From: DATBDM01 sp036269915
GTDB lineage: Bacteria; Actinomycetota; Thermoleophilia; Solirubrobacterales; Solirubrobacteraceae
Length of the DNA stretch: 12,118 bases
Reading direction: 5' to 3'
Assembly (NCBI GenBank): GCA_036269915.1
Contig: DATBDM010000097.1
Span: forward strand, 1 to 12,118
The notes under the pieces were generated by a model, which had not been told where the DNA came from, ran no database searches, and was given only the letters and a program-made list of their open reading frames with translations. The stretch's first letter is position 1; each line of letters starts with the position of its first letter. A program made the position numbers and the translations under genes. Positions 6,073 to 12,118 of this stretch are shown piece by piece.

Positions 6073-6935
6073 GCGCCGCGACGATCCCGGCCCGCGCGCG
6101 CACCGGACGCCGTCCCGGCGTCGGCACCGTCTACGCGTGGGAGCTGCGCAAGCTGCGCGCCCAGAAGCGCACCTACCTCGGGCTGGGCATGGCCGCGCTC
6201 GTGCCGCTGATCTTCATCACGGCGCTGCTGCTCAACGGTTCCAACGGCGGCGGCGACGGCGAGATCCCGTTCGAGCGCTACGTGCGCGAGACGGGCCTGG
6301 CGATCCCGCTCGTCGGCCTCTTCTTCGGCTCGATCTGGCTGTTCCCGCTGATCACCGCGCTGGTCGCGGGCGACATCGTGGCGACCGAGGACAACCACGG
6401 CACGCTGAAGACGATCCTCACCCGCTCGGTCGACCGCTGGCAGGTGTTCGTGGCCAAGACGCTCGCCGCGCTCACGTACGCGTTCACCGCGCTCGTGCTC
6501 TACGTGCTCGTCGGCCTGATCGTCGGCGGTCTGATCTGGGGCTTCGACCCGCTCGTCTCGCTCTCGGGGACGCGGATCCCGGTCGGTCGCGGCCTGCTGC
6601 TGCTCGCGGCGACGACATTCGCCTACTTCATCCCGGTGATCGCGATCGCGGCGGTCGCCCTGCTGCTCTCGACCGTCACCCGCAACTCCGCGGCGGCGGT
6701 CGTCGGCACGCTGATGTTCTCGCTGATCCTGCAGCTGCTCGGCGTGATCTCCGCGCTGGACTTCCTGCAGCCCTACCTGCTCTCGACGCAGTTCAACGCG
6801 TGGCAGGGCCTGCTGCGCGAGCCATCGGACTGGGCGCCCGTGGCGCGAGCGGCGTGGGTGTCGGCCGCCTACGCGCTGCCGGCGCTGGCGATCTCGTTCA
6901 CCGCGTTCCTGCGCCGCGACGTCGCCGGCGGCTGA
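6069..6935 (+). CDS. ABC-2 type transporter permease
   Basis: A 288-residue membrane protein with six hydrophobic segments near 38-55, 78-100, 131-156, 176-201, 208-229 and 262-281. The cytosolic N terminus carries the amphipathic YAWELRKLRAQKRTY typical of ABC-2 permeases. Between TM2 and TM3 lies GDIVATEDNHGTLKTILTRS (101-120), the 'Ge...GTlk..l..p..r..v...K' block diagnostic of ABC-2 membrane proteins that forms the coupling helices. It should form a transporter with the upstream ATPase, as a homodimer since no second permease is present. Direction is probably outward, as for ABC-2 relatives; the substrate is unknown. Last gene of the operon; its final 38 bp overlap the 3' end of the convergent hydrolase gene. 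Confidence 0.93.
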   Translation: MSAATIPARARTGRRPGVGTVYAWELRKLRAQKRTYLGLGMAALVPLIFITALLLNGSNGGGDGEIPFERYVRETGLAIPLVGLFFGSIWLFPLITALVAGDIVATEDNHGTLKTILTRSVDRWQVFVAKTLAALTYAFTALVLYVLVGLIVGGLIWGFDPLVSLSGTRIPVGRGLLLLAATTFAYFIPVIAIAAVALLLSTVTRNSAAAVVGTLMFSLILQLLGVISALDFLQPYLLSTQFNAWQGLLREPSDWAPVARAAWVSAAYALPALAISFTAFLRRDVAGG

Positions 6936-8103
6936 GGAACACGCCGACCGCCTCGTGCGTCTCGCGCGGGCGTTCGAGCTGCGGGACGTGGCCGCTTTCG
7001 AGCTCGAGGTGCTCGGCCTTCGGGAGCGCGTCGGTGACGTGGCGGGCGAAGGCGATCGGGACCAGCCGGTCCTGCTTGCCCCACACGAACAGCGCCGGGA
7101 CGGTCAGCGTCTTCAGGCGCGGCCAGAAGCCGTCGTCGCCCTCGGGCTCCTCGAGGTAGATCTGCCGTGCCGCCGCGTAGAAGGCGGCGCGGCCGCGGCG
7201 GGTGAGGTACGCGCGCATGAACTCGTCGACGCCGGCCGCGGTCCAGCCGTCGCGCGCGCCGGGGATCATGCGTTCGACGATCTGCTCGACCGCCGCCCGC
7301 GGCGTCGGCTGGATCGCGCCGAGCTCGGGGCGGACGGCCCGCAGCAGCGGCGCCCACGGGCGATTGCGCCGCCAGGCCATCGAGGGCGCGAGCAGCACGA
7401 GGCGCTCGACGCGCTCCGGGGCACGTAGCCCGATCTCGAGCGCGACGCGACCGCCGAGGCTGTTCCCGATCACGTGCGCGCGCTCGAGGCCGAGCGCGTC
7501 GAGCAGCTCGATCACCGACTCGGCGAAGAAGCGCGCGTCGTAGGGCGCGCGCAGCGGCTTGCCCGAGTCGCCGAAGCCGGGTAGGTCGAGCGCGATGACG
7601 TGGAAGCGGTCGGCGAGCGCGGCGACGGTCGGAATAAACGACGCCTTGGTCGCTCCGAGGCCATGGATGGCGACGACCGGATCGCCCGTCCCGGCACGCA
7701 GGATCGAGATGTGGCCGCTGCGGGTGCGGACCTGCTCGAAGCGCAGGCGGCCGGGCGTGTCCTCGCCGCTCGTCGCCGCGAGGAAGCCGACGCCGAGGTG
7801 GAGGTTGCGGCGCACCTTCAGGCGGCCCTGCCGGTAGGCGGTCATGCCGCCGCGCACGTCGGCGGCGATCTCGCGCCACGTGGCCGCGTCGGCGGTCAGC
7901 AAGGCGTCCGGATCGCCCTCGGCCGCGGGCTCGAGCCGGGCGCCGCCGTCGAGGACGGCGTCCTGGTCCTCGCCGTCGGTGACCGCCAGCCGGATGCGCA
8001 CGCGCCGCGGCCCGGGGTCGGCCACCGTCGCGTCGTAGCGCGCGACGAGCTCGGTCAACACTGCAACGACGCTGGGCTCCTGCGTGGCGGCCATCCTGAC
8101 CAT
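6898..8103 (-). CDS. SCP2 sterol-binding-like domain fused to alpha/beta hydrolase
   Basis: A 401-residue two-domain protein. Residues about 10-113 resemble an SCP2/sterol-carrier domain: an N-terminal helix, the strand RVRIRLAVTD, then DALLTADAATWREIAADVRG and the GRLKVRRNLHLGVGFLA closing element typical of SCP2. An alpha/beta hydrolase follows, with oxyanion HGLG (147-150), LDLPGFGDSGKP (172-183), nucleophile elbow GNSLGG (S215), acid D345 in WGKQDRLVP and H372 in SGHVPQLERP, so the triad is complete. It is cytosolic. The plausible role is hydrolysis of a lipid or hydrophobic ester delivered or sensed by the SCP2 part; substrate unknown. ATG 8103 is preferred because GATCGT lies six bases upstream (a weak leaderless pattern); ATG 8094 (398 residues) is nearly as good. 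The Arg-rich C terminus is encoded in the region overlapping the permease gene. Confidence 0.88.
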   Translation of the reverse strand: MVRMAATQEPSVVAVLTELVARYDATVADPGPRRVRIRLAVTDGEDQDAVLDGGARLEPAAEGDPDALLTADAATWREIAADVRGGMTAYRQGRLKVRRNLHLGVGFLAATSGEDTPGRLRFEQVRTRSGHISILRAGTGDPVVAIHGLGATKASFIPTVAALADRFHVIALDLPGFGDSGKPLRAPYDARFFAESVIELLDALGLERAHVIGNSLGGRVALEIGLRAPERVERLVLLAPSMAWRRNRPWAPLLRAVRPELGAIQPTPRAAVEQIVERMIPGARDGWTAAGVDEFMRAYLTRRGRAAFYAAARQIYLEEPEGDDGFWPRLKTLTVPALFVWGKQDRLVPIAFARHVTDALPKAEHLELESGHVPQLERPRETHEAVGVFLSRRRRRGAGTR

Positions 8104-8200
8104 CTGCCCACGATCGCACAGCGGAATGTGACATCGATCCGGTCCCGTCGTACCCGTGCTCGAAAGTACGTGCGGTCGCCGGGTGCCGTCAGCCGGTGAT

Positions 8201-8212
8201 CGGCGGCCGCCG
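8201..8212. repeat. 12-bp perfect palindrome between divergent genes
   Basis: CGGCGGCCGCCG is perfectly self-complementary. It lies in the 150-bp gap between the divergent hydrolase and AbrB-transporter genes, about 30 bp upstream of the transporter -10 hexamer. That is a position where a repressor or activator could bind. In DNA this GC-rich such a palindrome may arise by chance. I see nothing else clear in this gap except the transporter promoter. Confidence 0.25.
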
Positions 8213-8241
8213 GAGCCGCGCGTACTGCCGAAGGCCGGTAC

Positions 8242-8253
8242 TAGCCTCAATGG
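8242..8253 (+). promoter_or_regulatory. Predicted leaderless -10 element of the AbrB-family transporter gene
   Basis: TAGCCT (8242-8247) is followed by six bases (CAATGG) and then GTG 8254, so transcription should start on the G of the start codon. An ATG at 8250 lies inside the spacer but in another frame. There is no recognisable ribosome-binding site. This hexamer supports GTG 8254 as the true start. Confidence 0.5.
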
Positions 8254-9318
8254 GTGCGCCGAATCCTCCCCTGGCTGCTCGTGGGCGCCGTCGTGGCCCT
8301 CGGGGGCTGGGGATTGGACGTGGTCGGCGTCCCCTCGCCGTGGCTGTTCGGCGCGTTGCTGCTCGGCCTGGTGATCGCGTTGTTGGCGCCGGGGCGCTTG
8401 GAGATCCCCGAGCGCGGCTTCACGGCGGCGCAGGCCGTGACCGGCGTGACGCTCGGCACCTACCTGCAGTCCTCGGCGCTCTCGGCGCTGGGGCACGACT
8501 GGCTCGCGGTGTCGCTGGTGAGCGCCGCCACGCTCGCCGTCTCGCTGCTCGCGGGGCTCGGCCTGGCGAAGGTGACCTCGCTCGACGCGCCGACGGCCGC
8601 CCTCGGGATGATCGCGGGCGGCGCGTCCGGGATCGTGACCATGGCGCGCGAGCTCGAGGGCGACGACCGGCTCGTCGCCTTCATGCAGTACGCGCGTGTG
8701 CTCGTGGTGGTCCTGCTCACGCCGCTGCTGATCCCGATCCTCTTCCCCGGCCATCACGGCGTCAGCGCGGCGGCGGCGGGTGGACACGTCCCCGTCTTCG
8801 GCACGGGGGAGAACTGGCTGCTGACGCTGCTGATCGCCGGCGTGACCGGCTGGGCCGCCGTGCGCCTGCGCATGCCGGCCGGCGCCCTGCTCGGCCCGAT
8901 GATCGTCGCCGGCGCGATCACGCTGTCGGGGCTCGACGCGTCGCTCATGACGCCGCCGCTGCTACGCGAGACGGCCTTCGCGGTGATCGGGCTGCAGGTC
9001 GGGCTGCGCTTCACGGTCGAGACGGTCCGCCAGGTCGGCCGCCTGCTCGTCCCGGTCCTCCTCTCCATCCTCTTCCTGCTCGTCGCCTGCTTCGGCCTCG
9101 CGGCGGTGCTCGCGGCGACGACGTCGGTGTCGCTGCAGGACGCATACCTCGCGACGACGCCGGGCGGGCTCTACGCGGTCCTGGCGGTGGCGTTCGGCGC
9201 GGGCGCGAACACGACGTTCATCGTCGCCGTGCAGGGCCTGCGCGTGCTGGTGATGGTGCTCCTGGCGCCGGTCGTGGTGCGCCTGATCCTCGGCCGACCG
9301 GTCGCGGTCGCGCGCTAG
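8254..9318 (+). CDS. AbrB-family membrane transporter (PF05145), internally duplicated
   Basis: A 354-residue, very hydrophobic protein with about ten membrane segments in two homologous halves. PSPWLFGALLLG (27-38) corresponds to MPAGALLGPMIVAG (207-220). AQAVTGVTLGTYL (59-71) corresponds to AFAVIGLQVGLRF (241-253). The segments 112-159 and 294-341, containing GGASGIVTMARELEGDDRLV and PGGLYAVLAVAFGAGANTTF, end in the near-identical RVLVVVLLTPLL and RVLVMVLLAPVV. This is the AbrB duplication typical of PF05145 proteins, often misannotated as 'AbrB transcriptional regulator' or 'ammonia monooxygenase'. It has no DNA-binding domain; transport of an unknown solute is the likely role. The GTG start is supported by the promoter spacing. 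Its stop lies in a CTAG shared with the convergent patatin gene. Confidence 0.93.
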   Translation: MRRILPWLLVGAVVALGGWGLDVVGVPSPWLFGALLLGLVIALLAPGRLEIPERGFTAAQAVTGVTLGTYLQSSALSALGHDWLAVSLVSAATLAVSLLAGLGLAKVTSLDAPTAALGMIAGGASGIVTMARELEGDDRLVAFMQYARVLVVVLLTPLLIPILFPGHHGVSAAAAGGHVPVFGTGENWLLTLLIAGVTGWAAVRLRMPAGALLGPMIVAGAITLSGLDASLMTPPLLRETAFAVIGLQVGLRFTVETVRQVGRLLVPVLLSILFLLVACFGLAAVLAATTSVSLQDAYLATTPGGLYAVLAVAFGAGANTTFIVAVQGLRVLVMVLLAPVVVRLILGRPVAVAR

Positions 9319-9333
9319 CCCGCGAGCACCGCG
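9303..9333. terminator. Possible hairpin spanning the shared stop codons
   Basis: CGCGGTCGCG (9303-9312) can pair with CGCG (9321-9324) and ACCGCG (9328-9333), giving 10 bp with a 3-nt bulge and an 8-nt loop that contains the CTAG holding both stop codons. It would present a similar structure to transcripts from either side, so it could serve as a bidirectional terminator. No U-tract; GC content makes this a weak call. Confidence 0.25.
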
Positions 9334-10238
9334 ATCGCCTGCTCCTCGGCGGCGAATGCCGCGCGGCGCAGGACCTCCGGATCGCGCTCGAGCTGCGAGA
9401 CCGGAGGCGTTCCCGCCGGCGGGCGCAGGCCGAGCACGTACGGCGGCCCGTGACCCGACGACGAGCGGGAGGCGATGTCCGTCACGACCCGTTCGTAGGA
9501 CGCGATGCGATCCCGGTACACGCCCACGAGCGCGGGGTTCAGCCGCCGCAGATGGCGCTCGATCAAGCGGTCGGCCCATGGTGAGCCGCTCGAGCGCGGA
9601 ACGCCGTGCGGGCGGGTCTGGAGCACCAGCGCGTGCGTCGCGCCGTGCCCCAGGGCGACGTCGAGGGGGATCGCGTCGGCAAGGCCGCCGTCGAGATACC
9701 GCCGCCCCGAGATCCGCACCGGGCGCCCGCCGACCCACGGCATCCGGCTCGTCGCCAGCAGCGCCGCCCAGAGATCGTCGCGCGTCCGCATCCCGCTGAA
9801 CTCGACGACACCGGCCGTGTCGACGTCGACGGCCACGCAGGACAGCGCCACCGGGCTGGCGATCGTGCGCTCGTGGCGCTCGGCGTCGAGGCCCGCGTCG
9901 GCGTGCCGGAGCACGAAGCCCACGTCGATCGCCGGCCGCCCGACGAGCAGCCGCGCCGGGTTGATGAACGCCGGCCCCGCGAACGCGCCGGAGTAGGCCG
10001 CGGTGCACCCGCGCGCGACGCCGGCCAACAGCGCCGCAGCGTTGAGCGCGCCCGCGGACGCGCCGACGGCCAGGTCGAACGCCTGGGTCATCCCGAGCCG
10101 CTCGATCGCCGCCGTCATCGCCGCCGACACCACGCCGCGCATGCCGCCGCCTTCGAGCACCAGCGCCACGCGGTGTCCGTCGTCGCGCGAGCCCGACGCG
10201 GCCCGCGCCCGCAGGACCTCGACGACGCCCGGCGTCAC
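9315..10238 (-). CDS. Patatin-like phospholipase family protein
   Basis: A 307-residue predicted lipid acyl hydrolase. The oxyanion loop is GGGMRG (30-35), the nucleophile elbow is GASAG (59-63, S61) and the catalytic aspartate is D183 in the DGG motif (YLDGGLADAIPLD). The Ser-Asp dyad is therefore intact and the domain is full length. No signal peptide or membrane helix is obvious, so it acts in the cytosol or at the inner membrane face. GTG 10238 was chosen because it overlaps the HMG-CoA reductase TGA as GTGA and begins shortly before the first domain strand (HRVALVLEGGG). The longer in-frame reading to 11006 only reads through the reductase gene. It is the second gene of the operon. Substrate is unknown; phospholipid or neutral acyl lipids are typical of the family. 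Confidence 0.93.
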   Translation of the reverse strand: MTPGVVEVLRARAASGSRDDGHRVALVLEGGGMRGVVSAAMTAAIERLGMTQAFDLAVGASAGALNAAALLAGVARGCTAAYSGAFAGPAFINPARLLVGRPAIDVGFVLRHADAGLDAERHERTIASPVALSCVAVDVDTAGVVEFSGMRTRDDLWAALLATSRMPWVGGRPVRISGRRYLDGGLADAIPLDVALGHGATHALVLQTRPHGVPRSSGSPWADRLIERHLRRLNPALVGVYRDRIASYERVVTDIASRSSSGHGPPYVLGLRPPAGTPPVSQLERDPEVLRRAAFAAEEQAIAVLAG

Positions 10239-11428
10239 TTGCGGTTGCGGCCGTACAGGTCGTGCGCGTCGACCCACTCCTGGGCGACGATCGCCGAGCC
10301 GAGCGACAGCTCGCCGCAGAGCACCGTCGCCGCGACGATCTCGGCGAACTTGCGCACCCCGCCCTTGCCGTGGCAGCCGAGCAGCTCCAGGCACTCGCGC
10401 TGCGTCGGCAACGACGTGCCGCCGCCGTAGGTCCCGACGATCAGGGCCGGGATCGTGATCGAGTAGTAGTAGTCGCCGTTCGGGCGCTGCTCGGCGTAGA
10501 CGAAGCCCGCCGACGACTCCGCGACGTTCGCGACGTCCTGCCCGGTCGCGATGAACATCGCGGTGATGCCGTTGGCCGAGTGGGAGCCGTTGTTGTTGAC
10601 ACCCGACATGAACCCGCCGAGGTTGGACACCTGCCGCGCCCGGTACATGAGCTCGGTCCCCGAGTTCATGTGCTCCTTGAGCAGCGCGTCGGGGATCGTC
10701 GCCTCGGCCACGACGCGCTTGCCGCGCGTGCGCAGCATGTTGATCTGCGAGCTCTTCTTGTCGGTCGCGAAGTTCGACTCGAGGAAGAACTGGTCGACGC
10801 CCGGCTCGTAGTGATCGAGGATCCAGTGGCATGCCGCCTGCGTCGCCTTGCCGGTGAGGTTCTGGCCCGCGGCGTCGCCGGTGGTGTAGTTGAAGCGCGT
10901 GTAGAGGATCCGCCCGGCCGGATACTGCTCGATGTCCTGGAGCTTGCCGGACCGCGTCGTCGCCTCCGCCGCGTCGCGGATCTCGTCGAAGTGCGCGTCG
11001 AGCCACTCACCGAAGTCGCGCGCCTCGCGCGCGGACGCGAAGAGGAACGACGGCGCCCGCTGCATGCGGTCGTCGAGGATCGTGGTGCGCACGCCGCCGG
11101 CCGCGTGCAGCAGCTTCATGCCGCGGTTGTAGGAGGCGACGAGCGTGCCCTCGGCCGTCGCCATCGGCACGTAGAACTCGCCCTGCGCGTGCTCGCCGTC
11201 GACCAGCAAGGGACCGGCGATGCCGATCGGCACCTGCGCGACGCCGGTGAAGTGCTCGATGTTGCCGGGCAGCACATGCGGGTCGAACGAGTAGCTGCCG
11301 ATGTGCTCGAGCGACGCGCCCGTGCGCTCGGTCAGGAACTCGCGCCGGCGCTGCGCTGCCTCCGGGGTGTAGTCGTCGTCGCGGTCGCGCGGGACGGAGA
11401 CGCGCGTGGACTCGGTCGGGCTGCTCAT
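10235..11428 (-). CDS. Hydroxymethylglutaryl-CoA reductase (NADPH)-like, class I type
   Basis: A 397-residue enzyme predicted to reduce HMG-CoA to mevalonate using two NAD(P)H, the committed step of the mevalonate route to isoprenoids. Motifs in order: QVPIGIAGPL (65-74), FYVPMATAEGTLVASYNRG (85-103) with catalytic E93, GDAAGQNLTGKA (184-195) where class I enzymes have DAMGMN, TDKKSSQIN (222-230) with catalytic K224, GQDVANVAESS (296-306) with D298, and C-terminal H389 in DAHDLYGRNR. All four catalytic residues are present. There is no N-terminal membrane domain, as usual for prokaryotic enzymes. Length and the C-terminal histidine favour class I over class II, but the changed NADPH motif marks a divergent subgroup. 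ATG 11428 is used; upstream frame is antisense to the oxidoreductase. First gene of an operon with the patatin gene. Confidence 0.93.
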   Translation of the reverse strand: MSSPTESTRVSVPRDRDDDYTPEAAQRRREFLTERTGASLEHIGSYSFDPHVLPGNIEHFTGVAQVPIGIAGPLLVDGEHAQGEFYVPMATAEGTLVASYNRGMKLLHAAGGVRTTILDDRMQRAPSFLFASAREARDFGEWLDAHFDEIRDAAEATTRSGKLQDIEQYPAGRILYTRFNYTTGDAAGQNLTGKATQAACHWILDHYEPGVDQFFLESNFATDKKSSQINMLRTRGKRVVAEATIPDALLKEHMNSGTELMYRARQVSNLGGFMSGVNNNGSHSANGITAMFIATGQDVANVAESSAGFVYAEQRPNGDYYYSITIPALIVGTYGGGTSLPTQRECLELLGCHGKGGVRKFAEIVAATVLCGELSLGSAIVAQEWVDAHDLYGRNRK

Positions 11429-11455
11429 GGACGGGATCCTGCCCCCATCGGCGGG

Positions 11456-11467
11456 TAGGCAGACCCG
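11456..11467 (+). promoter_or_regulatory. Predicted leaderless -10 element of the oxidoreductase gene
   Basis: TAGGCA (11456-11461) followed by GACCCG and ATG 11468 repeats the six-base hexamer-to-start spacing seen at other genes here, although the last hexamer base is A rather than T. The 39-bp gap to the divergent HMG-CoA reductase also contains CAGGAT on the minus strand, seven bases before that ATG, a weak candidate for the opposite promoter. Confidence 0.4.
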
Positions 11468-12118
11468 ATGATCGCCGCACGCTACGAAGAGACCGGGCCC
11501 GCCGCCGACGTGCTGCGGGTGCAGGAGATCCCGACCCCCGAGCCCGGCCCGGGCGAGGTGCTCGTCCGCATCGCCGTCTCCGGCGTCAACCCGACCGACT
11601 TCAAGTCGCGCGCCGGCGCCACCGGGACACCCGCCGGCGGCTTCCAGATCCCCAACCAGGACGGCGCGGGCACGATCGAGGCGGTCGGCGAGGGGGTCGA
11701 GGAAAGTCGTGTCGGCGAGCGCGTCTGGCTCTACTTCGCCGCCTTCCAGCGCCAGTGGGGAACCGCCGCGCAGTACACGGTCATCCCGTCCGCGCAGGCC
11801 GTGCGGCTGCCCGACGGCGTCTCCGAGGACCTCGGCGCGAGCCTCGGCATCCCGGCATTGACCGCGCACCGCTGCCTGTTCGCCGACGGCCCGGTCGACG
11901 GCCGCGACGTGCTCGTCGCCGGCGGCGCCGGCGCGGTCGGCCACGCCGCCATCGAGCTCGCCGCGTTCCTCGGCGCGAACGTGATCGCCACCGTCTCGGG
12001 TGAGGACAAGGCCGAGCTGGCGCGCACGGCGGGCGCGCACCACGTCGTCAACTACCGCGACGACGACGCGGCCGAGCAGATCCTCGCGGCCGCGTCGTCG
12101 GGGCGCGTGCGCCGGGTC
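11468..12118 (+). CDS. NADPH:quinone oxidoreductase, zinc-independent MDR family (3' end outside window)
   Basis: The first 217 codons of a medium-chain dehydrogenase/reductase. The GroES-like catalytic domain (about 1-125) shows VLVRIAVSGVNPTDFKSRAG and the NQDGAGTIEAVGEGV block, lacking the zinc-binding Cys/His set of alcohol dehydrogenases. The Rossmann domain then starts with DVLVAGGAGAVGHAAIELA, with the AGGAGAVG nucleotide-binding glycines at 151-158. Motifs match zeta-crystallin/QOR-like enzymes, which reduce quinones or other activated carbonyls with NADPH. About 100 residues should be missing beyond the edge. ATG 11468 is the first codon of the conserved MIAARYEE opening and lies six bases after a -10-like hexamer. 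It is divergent from HMG-CoA reductase. Confidence 0.92.
   Translation, partial: MIAARYEETGPAADVLRVQEIPTPEPGPGEVLVRIAVSGVNPTDFKSRAGATGTPAGGFQIPNQDGAGTIEAVGEGVEESRVGERVWLYFAAFQRQWGTAAQYTVIPSAQAVRLPDGVSEDLGASLGIPALTAHRCLFADGPVDGRDVLVAGGAGAVGHAAIELAAFLGANVIATVSGEDKAELARTAGAHHVVNYRDDDAAEQILAAASSGRVRRV

Noticed and set aside
8104..8787. N-terminal extension of the SCP2-hydrolase to 629 residues
   Set aside because: It is antisense to the AbrB transporter gene and lacks recognisable domains; the SCP2 domain begins just after the ATGs at 8103/8094.
8254..9318. AbrB transcriptional regulator
   Set aside because: The protein is all membrane helices with two homologous halves and has no swapped-hairpin DNA-binding domain; the name is an inherited misannotation of PF05145.
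10239..11006. N-terminal extension of the patatin protein
   Set aside because: It overlaps the HMG-CoA reductase coding sequence in another frame on the same strand; the reductase shows full family conservation.
11429..12043. N-terminal extension of HMG-CoA reductase to about 600 residues, possibly a membrane domain
   Set aside because: The sequence is the complement of the oxidoreductase gene, is not hydrophobic, and carries no conserved motif.
1..12118. Search for tRNA/rRNA genes, CRISPR arrays, IS ends or phage genes
   Set aside because: No tandem repeats with spacers, no tRNA-like cloverleaf, no transposase or integrase motifs were found; coding is continuous and compositionally uniform.

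Overview
This is a very GC-rich window with near-saturated G/C at third codon positions, GTG starts and dense ATGA/GTGA overlaps. It looks like chromosomal DNA from a high-GC actinobacterium. The gene content (DUF5519, DUF2277, SCP2-hydrolase fusion, LolA/RseB-like exported protein, HMG-CoA reductase) would fit the Thermoleophilia (Solirubrobacter/Conexibacter-like), but that placement is an inference. I see no phage, IS, CRISPR, tRNA or rRNA features. Every gene looks intact except the two cut by the window edges.

Layout. (1) 2-244 (+): C-terminal piece of a DUF5519/'luciferase-domain' protein, converging 6 bp apart on a complete DUF2277 gene (251-523, -). (2) 694-1856 (-): a two-gene operon, a six-TM ion channel-like protein with a non-canonical selectivity filter followed by a HIT-family protein, overlapping by one base (TGATG). 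(3) 1884-6935 (+): a tightly coupled five-gene operon made of an OmpR-type response regulator, a histidine kinase, an exported LolA/RseB-like protein, an ABC ATPase and an ABC-2 permease. The last four junctions are a 3-bp gap or 4-bp stop/start overlaps. (4) 6898-8103 (-): an SCP2-alpha/beta hydrolase fusion whose 3' end overlaps the permease gene by 38 bp. (5) 8254-9318 (+): an AbrB-family (PF05145) membrane transporter with internal duplication. It shares its CTAG stop palindrome with (6) 9315-11428 (-), an operon of HMG-CoA reductase followed by a patatin-like phospholipase overlapping by GTGA. (7) 11468 to the end (+): the N-terminal 217 residues of a zinc-independent NADPH:quinone oxidoreductase, divergent from HMG-CoA reductase.

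How it works together. The five-gene operon reads as a self-contained cell-envelope sensing and export module: the kinase and regulator sense something outside the membrane, and the LolA/RseB-like protein and the ABC exporter act at the envelope. A PhoB-box-like direct repeat (11-bp period) sits inside the 3' end of the kinase gene, just ahead of the exported-protein gene, so the regulator may also drive the effector half separately. HMG-CoA reductase implies mevalonate synthesis, although no other mevalonate-pathway gene lies in the window.

The clearest regulatory pattern is that four genes (DUF2277, response regulator, AbrB transporter, oxidoreductase) have a TAnnC(T/A) hexamer exactly 6 or 7 nt before the start codon. 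This is the arrangement expected for leaderless transcripts. At 1867-1876 two such hexamers on opposite strands overlap, suggesting one bidirectional promoter for the channel/HIT and two-component operons.
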